From Omphalotus guepiniiformis (Eukaryota > Basidiomycota > Agaricomycetes > Agaricales > Omphalotaceae), in contig JAQOOI010000022.1 in assembly GCA_028554645.1 (NCBI GenBank), positions 2,666,001-2,730,000 of the forward strand: a DNA stretch of 64,000 bases, given 5' to 3'. The stretch's first letter is position 1. Each line of letters begins with the position of its first letter. Shown piece by piece: positions 51,206 through 64,000 of the stretch. The notes below the pieces were generated by a model. It did no database searches. It was not told the DNA's origin and saw nothing but the letters and a program-made list of their open reading frames with translations. The translations under genes were made by a program, and so were the position numbers.

Positions 51206-52595
51206 CGAAAGCAGACCTGAACAGCTCCCATTGGTCTTCTACTGCACCTATAAATCGAGGTATAGTTCCTGCACTCGAGCGCGCCGATATGTTTGTGTAG
51301 GAAGGCGGCATCCTCAGAACAATGAGAAAAGATGACAACTTGCTATACGGTATAAGTAGTTAAAGCGCCATCCGGCGGCTTGCCGCATAGGGGCATCGAT
51401 TCCACGTGCTTTGGCAACCTATACATGGCCACCTGTGGCCACCTCAGATTCTCGCGGGAGAATTCGCTCTTGAAGGTGAAGCTTTGAAGCTTTGAAGGCT
51501 TGAACAATGGAAGACATATGTATAGCGCTGTCGTGAAGTAGTCTCTCTCTCTACAGCTCTGTTTCGAGTCGCAAAAGAAAGTGTACATTGACGTATGCGG
51601 TCATACGCAGTCCATTTCCCAGCACTCCTCTACAATTTTTGTGTACAGACTAAACAGTTACTATGGTGATCAGAGAATTGCAATGCACAGGGAATTGCAA
51701 CTTTGCGATTATTTCCACATCTACCAACTTCCATGCTTCGTCAATTTTTTGTAAGGTATATTGCATGCATAGAATACATAATATCAAAACAGATTGTGAG
51801 AGGTGAAAGCAAATCGAGAGAAATATGCGAAATACTGCACAAGAAGCGTGACATTTTGGTGTGACCACCTCTGGAATAGGTCAATACACCCTTCGGTGCA
51901 TTCAAAGAAAGTTATTTATCTATTCAGTCATATCATATCAGTATGTATGCAAGGTCTCAAGGTGATAGGAAGTGTAGAAGAAGTTATACAGACAAACCAT
52001 GAACGAGGAAGTACGAGCGTGATACAAGCGTGATAGGTTTTAACTCCGCTGATGACTAATATCAGGCTGAAGTTCTGGACCAGCTAGCGGCAACGGCTGA
52101 CCGTTGTCGGTGTTTGAATATGACCTGAAGCCGACTATGCCGGTAGGTGACTTTCTGTGACCTCCAGTGACCAAAGCGATTGCAATTCTCGAATCCTCCT
52201 CGGCCACTGCCCGACACCAGCCCATCCTCACAATAAAATCCCAGAAATTCAAGTTAAGGGTTCTAAGTACAATAGATTAATCCTATGTACTTACTTAAGG
52301 GATCAAACTTAAGTGGAAGATAATAAAATTCAATTCTCGAAAAGTTGCAATTCTCTGATCACCATAGTACTATTTGTAAATTTCGAAACTCGGAGTCCTC
52401 CGAGTCGAGAATTTTGACCGCTGAAGAGTTCTATGATCACGTGACAGTGACATCTGTCACATCTGTCACAAGTGACACTAGCCTTAGGCTGGGTTCCGGT
52501 CTAGGTCACCGGTGAAACTTGCTATCCAGCTCCTGCTTCCAGACTATTGGCACGGTCGTTGACCACTTGCTCTCCTTTATCGTGCTTGCTTTTAG
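51206..52595. other. Intergenic between the FRAY kinase and SRPK
   Basis: This region carries the promoters of two divergent kinase genes and contains the 707-bp TIR element. Beyond it, 52388-52403 can form a short hairpin (CTCGGA and TCCGAG). An ATCACGTG site and two ATCTGTCAC repeats lie at 52436-52470, just upstream of the SRPK start. Confidence 0.55.
51661..52367. mobile_element. Candidate Tc1/mariner-type MITE, 707 bp
   Basis: The ends are perfect inverted repeats of 23 bp beginning CTATGGTGATCAGAG (51661-51683 and 52345-52367), and TA dinucleotides lie directly outside at 51659-51660 and 52368-52369, as expected of a TA target duplication. The left end also carries a second inner copy of the segment GAATTGCAACTTT about 17 bp further in, so the repeats are slightly offset. 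No transposase is recognisable: the frames inside (51803-52033 plus and 52040-52252 minus) show no DDE motif or DNA-binding fold I know. The element is therefore read as non-autonomous. The element class is inference from TA flanks; pogo/Fot1 relatives are possible. Confidence 0.72.
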
Positions 52596-55791
<3,196 letters not shown>

Positions 55792-56432
55792 TTGGGCATC
55801 ACCCGAGTGCAACGAGTGGGCATAGCAGTTATTTTTTCTTTCTTCCCTTCATTTTCCTGTTGCTTTACTGGTAAACGCAGATGAACACTTCTTTCTTATA
55901 GAGATTTTCAAAGTCAACGATATCCTAGACTTTTGGTGATCGCCGCAGACCGTTTATCTTATTTTTATTTGTGCTCTTCCTATTTCTTTGCCTTGCGGAT
56001 GATTGCGCCTATTATTTTTTCCACTGACAATCTTGTTTTAATTGTCGTATTTGGGGTTTAGGGATGTGTTACGTCTTTTCATAGATTTTTCTTTCACTCT
56101 TCTCGCATGTTTTATTTTTTGCATCTGTGAACAGTTGGTCACTGTTTTCATGACCGGCCGCGATGTACATATATACCTTGACATTTCTCTTCTCTGTCCC
56201 ATTTGCAGACCCCGACAAGTCATCTACCATCCATGTCTTTCACCTGTGTCGTGTACTCATGTCTTCTTAGAATCACTCATTGGTTTGCTTGTGATGAGAA
56301 CGTGCGCAGGCGGTGTTTCACTGACTCCCAAAAAAACTATATTTCAAAGACGAATGGGTATTCTCCCTAGTTCCTTTCTGTGAACCTCACTGTCCCTAAT
56401 ATTCAGAATGTGAACGCTATTTTTACTCGATC
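55792..56432. other. Convergent 3' region
   Basis: This T-rich gap of about 640 bases lies between the SRPK stop and the endopolygalacturonase stop, which face each other. I see no gene in it. Confidence 0.5.
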
Positions 56433-58055
56433 TTAGTAGGAACCTCCAGAGATCTGTACAATTTTGAGCGTTCATACTTGGGCATCTACGTGAGTGAATG
56501 TGTACACATACCTTGGCGTCATCGGTGACCAGGGTGCCCGCTGAACCGCCAGTGATCTTCAGCGACGAGAAGTTCCAGTTTCTGAGAAAGACAATGAATC
56601 ATGCATGACATTTGAGGGCAATATTCGACTTACCCTGAGCAGTTACCACAGTCTACGGCAAGACGTTTTCCAGAAGAGCCAGTGACACTAAAATTTGTTG
56701 AGTAATGTGTCTACAAAGTGCAAAAGGAATTCTTACGTGACAGAGGTTGTAGCACCAGTAAAGTTCACGTCGGAAATGGTAGCACCAGTTCCGGGGGTGC
56801 TGTCGTCGTCGGGATAAGACTGCGAGGAGAAGAAATACTAAGTATAAGCAATTACACGCTGATACCAGACTACATACCTCAGAGATGAGGACACCGTATT
56901 TGTCGATTCCAGTGAGGGTGTTGCCAGAGTAAGTGACATCAGAGACTGAAGCGTCCGAAGCGTCCGAGTCAACCTTGATTCGGATACCGTACATCGAGTT
57001 TGACACGGTGTTCCCAGAGAAAGTCACACCGGAGACGGAATGGTCGCTCGCAATGGAGCCAATTGACATGCCGTGGCCGCCAGAGCATTGATTGTTCTCA
57101 AAAGTAATAGATGTGCCCTTGTTAATAGCAATACAGTCGTCCTGGTTCTTGACGACACTGTTCTTGATTGTGATATCGTCGGCAGAAACATCAAAACCCT
57201 GGGCAATGACAAGGACCTCAGTCTCATGTTTCTTTCGTGATGCAGAGAACTTACGTCGGTGTTGTGGCCTAAACTGTTCTCGTCACCGGCGCTGTTGTCC
57301 ACCTATCTCGAGCTATTTAGAATGGAACAAGTAGAGGATAGAATATTCATACGGTGATCGTGTCAAAGACCAGACTGGACCCGCCAACGGAGATGGCTTG
57401 AGCGGGTGTGTTGAGAACAGTGAAGTCAGAGTAGGTGCCAGAACCCTTAACCCTATGTATGGAGGCCAAGGTCAGTCACTAGGACCATGATAAAGTAGAG
57501 AACAGTTTCACTTCAAGAAGGGGTGTGGTTTAGTGACACCGCCGTTTGTTCCTTTACCATCCCAGTACTCAGCGCCGTTTCCCTGAGGACGACTTTAGCA
57601 AGTACGCGACTCAAATTAGTTTAGTGCACACTTACATTTAAAGTATGTCCAGAGCCACTGAAAGTGACGTCGTCGCCATCGAAGGTGATCAGAGGACCAC
57701 TAGCTGATGTATACGTTAGACGGAATACTAGACTCGGATAATCTTGACCCTACCGGTAGTCTTGGAGAACGTGATGTCACCATTCAACTTGACCGACGCG
57801 CCATCCGCAAAGGACCAAGATACGGTTTCTGTGTGTTGAGAGTATTAATGAGAACCACTGCAGTCAACCTAAATGCGGATCCGACTCACTTCCAGATGGA
57901 ACCGTGAACGCGTTGATAGTGACAGAAGAGCATCCTGAGACGGAGCTGTCGTACGAAGAAATAGTGCAGCTAGCGCGCTTGGGCAGGGGTGCGGCGGACA
58001 CCAACACTGCGCCCAAGGCAAAAGCGTGCAGACAGGACGATTTCAAAGTGAACAT
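56433..58055 (-). CDS. Endopolygalacturonase, GH28, secreted
   Basis: This enzyme hydrolyses alpha-1,4-galacturonan in pectin. The start MFTLKSSCLHAFALGAVLVS is a signal peptide, followed by a dibasic KR site and RASCTISSYDSSVSGCSSVT. The right-handed helix carries all GH28 catalytic signatures: GHNTDGFDVSADDIT (NTD/GFD joined across an intron), NQDDCIAINKG, GGHGMSIGSI and YGIRIKVD. The active Asp residues are those in NTD and DDC. Later exons give SYPDDDSTPGTGATISDVNF and SGKRLAVDCGNCSGNWNFSS. After a final intron the protein ends DAKISGGSY, with the stop at 56433-56435. About ten exons are seen. The ATG at 58055 was preferred over an upstream in-frame ATG because the signal peptide starts there. 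It points to growth on plant material. Confidence 0.93.
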
Positions 58056-59269
58056 GACTTGGACCAAGAGGAAAGGAAAAGGATTGAAGAAGATCAGCAA
58101 AAGCGAAGATCTGCTGAGGTCTACTTGGCCATTTGCTGCTGGGTTATATACTTTTTTTCTTTGTTTTGCATGTTGCTAGGGTCAATAAGTGCAGGTGAAA
58201 TCGTTAGGGGTGAACGGAATGTCCTCGGATTCAATTATTGGATCATGTTAACTACCACCTGCGCCATGCGGAATCTCGTCTCCCGAGAGCCGTCAACGGG
58301 CCGTCGAACATCGCTGTACCACAATCCTCAGTGCATGCAAGAGTTGAGTGCATGAGAAGATTGAATTCAGTGTGTGCTACCACACGCACCACACCTCACC
58401 TTAAAAGACAACCTGTCAATGTAGCTTTCAATTGCATCAATTACTCCGGGAACAATGATTTTGTGAAATTGAGGTTTCCGAGTTCATCACGTTGAATTCC
58501 TTCAGGAAAGATACGTGAGCGTGCCTGGCCACTGTTGCGATTGTCGGTGCCAATGACTTATACAAAGGTATTCAATAGTACAACTTGACTCTGAAATTGA
58601 AATTGAAGCTTTGAAGCTTTAAGTTTGAATCTTTCGCAGAGTGAACGATCACGTGATATTTTCATCTAAGCCGCCACCAGCGGTCCGGGGAACCCGGGCG
58701 GATGCTTTGTGTCCAGTCCATGTGGAAAACGTTGAAGATCTCCAGCTATATTTCCGAGTAGCGACAGGGATAATATACTCGCTAGTAGGAGACTCGGGAA
58801 GACGAGTACCCTACATCCGAACTTTCCCCTTGCCTGCTTCTCCGAGTCTCGCAAATTGCAAAAGAAGGGTTCGTTCCAGGATGTGTGCAAATACGCCTCC
58901 TTCTACCAAATTTTCCGTTTCGTGCAATTACGAACGACGTGCAAAGAAGTTAATCTCGTGCCCATGAGTGATCATACAATGCAGCACAAGTAGCGTCATG
59001 ATATTCTACACAAAGCAAGAAGCAGGTCCATGTAGCAGTAAAAGACAGTATATACACGAAGGATGGTTAAGCACCGACTAAATGTATCGTGCTCCGGGCT
59101 ATAAAGAAGGTAGTGTTACTCGGATAGCGGGTATATATCTAGCAGTGTGTTTCAAGTCCAAGGTGACTGGGATAGAGCATAGTAAAACAACAGAAACGAT
59201 AGACCATTCTACTCTTGGGCTTGCAAAAGAGAAGGGAGTTTTTATAGAGAAGGAAAAAGAACAGGCTCC
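58056..59269. other. Promoter region of the endopolygalacturonase
   Basis: The 1.2-kb gap lies upstream of the polygalacturonase and downstream of the chitin deacetylase, both on the minus strand. It contains a GATCACGTGATA site (CACGTG at 58650-58655) and the direct repeat of TGAAGCTTT words at 58604-58620. A frame of 108 codons at 58641-58967 shows no domain and is probably chance. Confidence 0.5.
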
Positions 59270-61235
59270 TTAAAGATGCAAGACTGCCAAAGAGAGCGCA
59301 AGTCCAGTTAGAACAACAAGTGAGGAAGAGCCGCCGAGTCCAGCGGTGAGAGAGACACCACTCGAACTGCCTGAACTTGTACCACCAGTCGCTTGAGCAG
59401 AACCGGGAGCGCCAGAGGACAATGTAACTGCGCTACCTGTTAGGTATCGTTAAGGTCACCGGAAATAAATGAAAACAAAGATAAAAATAGCACTACCAGA
59501 AACTGCGGGAGGGTTGGTAGCGTTGTCATTAGTTTCAATGTATGCGTCAGAAAGAGGCTTATTCAAGCACGACACAACGGGTTTGATATCGAAAGCAGGT
59601 GTGTTGTTCAATGCAGAGGGTAGAATATATCCCGTAGCCAATTGCACTGTCTCTTCGAAAAGGTCATGCTCCAAGACAATGAATCCAGTGTCAATTTGGG
59701 TGGCATTCCCAACAATGGCGTCCCAGTTGTTTAATGTACCGAAAGAAGATGCGGATCCACCATGGACATCGAAATCTGATATAAAATCAGACAGGAACAT
59801 GAAAAAAGGGAAATTCTGCTTACCATCGGTGTCGAAAGTTGCGGTGGCACTAATCCTGGTCCAAATGACAGGAGTAAGTCCTTCGTGGGTTGTCATATTA
59901 GAATGAATGCCTCAGATCAGACGAAAAAAAAAAGCACACCCATTGCAATTGAAATGGCGCGCACTCGGTCACTTTAAACCACGATCATTATTTCAGGTGA
60001 CACTGAGAAAAGAAAAAAAGACATACTCAATGTCACCATACGGGGGACGCATCATATTGGGTGTAACTCCAAGGACATCTTTGATGATTTTCTTTGACCA
60101 TCCAAGCTCCGCGATAATAGCTTCAGTTGAGAGTGTACTCAGCGAGGGATGAGACCACGTGTGTACAGCTATCTAATTAATAGTTCAGAACGCGGAGGTA
60201 GAACAGCAAAAATGGCAGGGAGATAGTGCGGGTTTTAGGAATTTACAGCTATTTGATGACCACCCATGTACTCCGCCTGGAGAGTCTGAGGGAACTGGAG
60301 ACAACGGGAGCCCACAGCAAAGAAGGTAGCCTTGAGATCCACAGAGTCGAGGTACGTGAGAAGATTAGGAGTGTAGAAGGAAGGACCGTCATCGTCTATA
60401 ATCATAGTCAATTTCTGCACTTTATAAATATATACATGCAAAATGCCTCACAGGTCAATCCCCAAGTCAACTGAAGGATACCACGTTAGTGACAGCAAGT
60501 GATGGTGAAAGAAAAAAAACGAGCCTTGTCAGGACACGTTGTGATATCGGTGTCACGAGTACATCCACCACACGTCCACCAGCAACGAGAAGTGTCCGTT
60601 GCAGCCTCAGGGTTAGCAGGGCAACCACCTGCGACGAGATTATAATCAACATCAACAACAAGGCATCAAAAGACGCACCTGCGACGGTCGCAGTGATGTT
60701 GGGAATGCTGACACCAGAATTCGCTACTTCCTGGATCCATTGCTGAACCTCTGGCGAGTCGGTAGGAGGGACGACATCAAGTGCAGGGTAATTTGCAGAG
60801 CTTATACTAGCGGCTGGATGGGGAAATGTTCAGGTTAGCCTACGCCGATCCCAACGAAAAACAGCAATGTTTAGACGCCTCGGACTTACCAGTCGGAAGA
60901 ACAGGAGCACTAGAAATTGAAGGAGTAGATCCGGCGGCATAAGTAGTAGGAAGAGCTATAGTGGGTAGACTGGTTTCGTTGGCAGTGATAGAGGACAAGG
61001 GTATCGCAGTCGGATTAGTCACAGTGAGTGAAAAGGTCAGAGCAGTAGCAGCAGTTTTGGAAATATTGCTGGAGACAGAGCTAGAACCAGAAACGGAGCC
61101 AGAACCAGAAGCAATGACTGAAGCTGAGGTGATTGAGGGCGAAGAAACAGCAGAACCGCTCGAGATGCTCTGAGCAGCCACAGAGGCGGAGAGACTAGCA
61201 ATTGAAAATAAAGTAGAGGTCGTAACACGTTTCAT
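59270..61235 (-). CDS. Chitin deacetylase, CE4, probably GPI-anchored
   Basis: This enzyme removes acetyl groups from chitin to give chitosan at the cell surface. It opens with a signal peptide (MKRVTTSTLFSIASLSASVA) and a Ser/Thr-rich stem. The polysaccharide-deacetylase fold contains motif 1 as LTYDDGPSFYTP (TYDDGP; metal and base Asp), motif 2 as HTWSHPSLSTL (the H-x3-H metal pair) and motif 3 as MMRPPYGDI. Later LTPVIWTR and FIVLEHDLFEETVQLATGYI (motif 5 His) complete it. A Cys-rich segment, SRCWWTCGGCTRDTDIT, precedes the catalytic part. The C-terminus has a Ser/Gly-rich region and a hydrophobic end (SLVVLTGLALSLAVLHL), as for GPI attachment. The stop is 59270-59272. About nine exons are seen. 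Cryptococcus CDA proteins have the same organisation. Confidence 0.93.
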
Positions 61236-61431
61236 GGTGGCAGTAGAAGATCAAGAGCAGGAGCAAGGAGCAAAGAGCTGGTCTTTAAATGAGCGTTGGA
61301 GAAACGGGGACGAAGAGCCAACAACACCCAACAAAGCAAAATGTGACAGACGACCTTCTGATCACAACAACAATCATCATAGTATATATAGTCTTTCTAT
61401 TTTTAACACATTCAGTCCAGTAAGTATTAAA

Positions 61432-62474
61432 CTATACCTTCTGCTTTTTGGGCCGCGGTTTCTCCAAGTCAATCTCCTCAGCATCTTCCTCGTCGTCCTC
61501 TTCGTCGTCCGAGTCAATGTCGTCCCCGCCAGTCTCACCGAGGAAGTAGTCGATCGCATCCGGGAAGATCTCGCTCGCAAGGTTGAGTCCGATCTAGATC
61601 ATGTCATCAACGTGTGTCACGGAGTCCCTGTGTAACTTTGCAGCCTCACCTCAAACGGATCCTCTTCGTGCTCGAAAAAGTTGAAGAAGCTGCCAGCATC
61701 GGCAGGATCGTCGTCCTCATCTTCACCCTGCTCTCGAGGGTATAGTTTTGTGAGTGCCTTCTCGGGGTCTTTCCAATCAATCTTCATCGACTGTATCATG
61801 CACCATGCCATCAGCATTGCATTGCTCTGCTAAGAAAGGACTCGCTCCCATGCTCACCGAGAGTTTTACGTCACGCTCCCATGAAAAGTCGAGCATCGAC
61901 TCAGTGAGCCCGTCCGCATCAGGCGTTTCGTTGGCAGCAGCAGGCGGAGGAACATATTTGTACTCCTTTTTTAACACCGTGTTGGTGAAATGAGGGTTTT
62001 CCTTGAAATACTACAGTACCCCGCAGTCATCATCAAAACGTTTTTCTCATAGTTTTCTCTGTGATAGTACTCACAAATTCGACGGTGTAGCATCTCGGTT
62101 CTTTCGGGTCGCGCTCGATCCAAAGGTCTTCCAAGTAGCTCAGTGCGAGTTGGTCCGCATTGTGCTGCACGTGGAATGTGAACATGCTGTGGTTCAACAG
62201 AGCTACGGGCCAGAATTTGGCGATGGCCTTGACGATCGGGCGGCGCCTCTCGTAAACAGGAATGAGCTTAAGTATGGCATCTCTCTCTGAAAAGAGCTGT
62301 TAATTACGCTTGCTAGCTTGGTTAATGTCTGGACGCACCGAGAATCAGCTCTGTCCTCTGAATATCCTTGCGAACTTCAGTGAGCTTTTTGGCATCCTCT
62401 TCGCCTAGTTCAGCCGCCTCAAGCGGAACTTTCTCTTCGTTAGCCCCAGGGGATGCGCGTTTCGTGCCAGCCAT
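61432..62474 (-). CDS. NAP/SET-family histone chaperone
   Basis: A nucleosome assembly protein-like chaperone, which binds histones and helps assemble chromatin, most like the SET/Vps75 branch. Exon 1 reads MAGTKRASPGANEEKVPLEA then the long helix EDAKKLTEVRKDIQRTELIL. The core gives RRPIVKAIAKFWPVALLNHS, LSYLEDLWIERDPKEPRCYT and YFKENPHFTNTVLKKEYKY. The family signature is in GSFFNFFEHEEDPFE. The end is strongly acidic (GGDDIDSDDEEDDEEDAEEI) followed by the basic KPRPKKQKV, a probable nuclear signal. Six exons are seen, all with ordinary introns. Length is about 260 residues, usual for SET. The 3' end lies 196 bp from the start of the chitin deacetylase. Confidence 0.9.
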
Positions 62475-62727
62475 TGCAAAGGTCTTGGTATGAAGGAGTG
62501 AAGAGAGGATACCACTATGCGGATAGAAGAAATTTTCTCGTGATGCCAATGGGTTGAGCCCTGACTTAGCCTCCACACGGATTTAGTCCACAGTCCACAG
62601 GTCCACAGCATAGCCACTCCCGGGCCTGCACGTGACGATTCTTCGTTCTTTCACACTTGCGCGGGAATTAAATATATGTGTAATACTAAAGGCAAAAGCA
62701 AAAACAAGTTGTGAATAGTGGGATCCC

Positions 62728-64000
62728 TCAGTCTACTCTCTTATGAACCATCGGGATACTTTCCGAGTCCTTTATAGCTTTCCCTCGGCCGCCCATCCAC
62801 TGAGCGCTGTTACCTAGTCCAAGCTTCATGTTGATTCCAGACAGCCCCATACCATGCCTCGCTGAGCGGTAGCCCGGACCCTCATAATAGATTATATCGG
62901 TGAGAGGTAGCAGGCGTGGCCATGACACGTAGTCAATCCCGTAAGTGACCATGAAGATGGCAGATGCTAAAAGTAACATCAACCATATGCAGAAATACCA
63001 CAGCAAGGAGTAATCTGAATACAAACAACCACGGTGAGATCAACAGAGGTGATAAAGCACCCTGAACGTACCAGAAGTTCGAGGAAGTGTCATTCCCGCA
63101 CAAATCATGAAACACGAGAACGACGCAACTGCGGGTGCCTGGATGAAAAGGCTTAGTGCAGGCGAGCCCAAGTTAACGAAAATGAGCTCACAGAGCGAAT
63201 AATCAGCGGCCTGGAATCCGTCACCAGGAACATCGCACTGGACGGGTTCTTTCTCGGTGTCCACGTACCAGTGAACAGATCGAAAGCATCCTGAAAACAA
63301 GGTTCTAAATCAGAGGTGTTGGAGAGATGGTAGAATCCCGTACCTGTCGAGCACCATCAAGGAAATTGTTCTTCAGATATCTCAGTACCGACTTGACTCC
63401 ATCTTCCAAGAGACCCTTCCGTGTTCGCTTGTTAGTACGGGTGAAATCCGACTTCAGGGCGCCAGAGCCAGCATAGGCTCGGGAGATGGAATCAGCATGG
63501 TCTGCCCACACTATGTTTGTACGTCAGTAACGGCGATTCGAAAAGGAAGCGGGATGATTTACTCTCTCTGAAATCTTTACTCAGAACATCAAAGTCGTCG
63601 ACTCCTTGTTCTTTTGTAAGAAGCCCCAGAGCTTGCAACTGTTTATTCAACGTGTACTTGGCAAGAGCAGCTTGGACGACGTTTGTACGGTCCAGATTAT
63701 CCATACAGTTCGTCCGCACAGTGCCTTGTTGTGTTTTGACCGGTGATGGTTGGGTATCATCCAGATGGAAGTATCTTCATACCCAACAGACGGATTTAAT
63801 ATCGCCAGAAAAACAAGCATCCGCAACTCACCCTTGTTTTTCCAGATCATCTTTCACCTTGTCAACCAGAACGCTGATGCGATCCCATCGCATGTGCTTG
63901 CATTCAGTGTGGAAGTCAAAGTACTGGTACCGAACCTCCGGTAGGTTGAGCTGAGCGTTGTCAGTGTACATCTCCTCTGAATTATCAAAGCTAGTCAGTA
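62728..64000 (-). CDS. SAC1: SAC1 phosphoinositide phosphatase, 5' end outside window
   Basis: SAC1 is an ER/Golgi membrane phosphatase that removes phosphate from PtdIns4P. Only the C-terminal part lies here. The catalytic CX5R motif is [20 protein letters not shown] (active Cys in CMDNLDR). Upstream exons read [20 protein letters not shown] and [20 protein letters not shown]. Downstream come [20 protein letters not shown] and [20 protein letters not shown], then [10 protein letters not shown]. Two hydrophobic segments near the C-terminus ([15 protein letters not shown] and [20 protein letters not shown]) are the membrane anchor. It ends [20 protein letters not shown] and VD. In its motif the residue after CMD is Asn where Cys (CMDCLDR) is common. 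The N-terminal SAC core is beyond base 64000. Confidence 0.93.

Noticed and set aside
51803..52252. Open frames inside the TIR element as a transposase
   Set aside because: Both are under 80 codons, without DDE/DDD residues in a recognisable context or a helix-turn-helix.
58641..58967. 108-codon frame upstream of the polygalacturonase
   Set aside because: No domain, signal peptide or plausible splice partners; overlapping frames of similar quality lie on the other strand.

Overview
The window is a gene-dense stretch of nuclear DNA from a filamentous basidiomycete, most probably a mushroom-forming agaricomycete (inference). Nearly every gene is cut by many introns of about 45-70 nt with GT-AG ends (a few look like GC-AG). 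Gaps between genes are often only 100-250 bp. The repertoire is fungal: chitinase, GPI-type chitin deacetylase, endopolygalacturonase, DHA-type MFS transporter, FRAY-type Ste20 kinase and SRPK. I found about 25 protein-coding genes, no rRNA, tRNA or CRISPR, and one clear candidate mobile element.

Layout. 1-13 kb: a GH18 chitinase (runs off the left edge), CK2 alpha, a small SET-domain protein divergent from it, the mitochondrial DnaJ MDJ1, an MFS transporter and choline kinase. 13-18 kb: a tandem CCCH zinc-finger (TIS11-like) gene with a long upstream gap. 18-32 kb: the very large proteasome activator BLM10/PA200, an AIM18-type chalcone-isomerase-like protein, a phytanoyl-CoA-dioxygenase-like protein, histone H3, TIM21 and the V-ATPase F subunit. 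32-41 kb: an Ecdysoneless/SGT1 homologue, AP-3 sigma, Mediator MED6 and an NRAMP metal transporter. 41-51 kb: a C2H2 regulator, MCM5, CSN6 and a FRAY/Ste20 kinase. 51-64 kb: a 707-bp TIR element, an SRPK kinase, endopolygalacturonase, chitin deacetylase, a NAP/SET-family histone chaperone and a SAC1 phosphoinositide phosphatase (runs off the right edge).

The genes do not form a biosynthetic or defence cluster. Most are unrelated housekeeping genes, several in head-to-head pairs that may share promoters (CK2 alpha/SET, BLM10/AIM18, VMA7/ECD, MED6/NRAMP). Three cell-wall-active secreted enzymes (chitinase, polygalacturonase, chitin deacetylase) are scattered among them.

No novel multi-gene system is evident. 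The most unusual signals are at the DNA and splice level: a histone H3 gene and an MDJ1 gene in which the reading frame demands a 3' splice site without AG; a 57-nt AP-3 sigma intron bounded by a perfect 17-bp direct repeat, as expected of an intron born by tandem duplication; the BLM10 C-terminal HbYX motif assembled across an intron onto an 8-nt last exon; and the TA-flanked 707-bp inverted-repeat element. Exon structures were read by eye, so individual splice sites can be off by a few bases.
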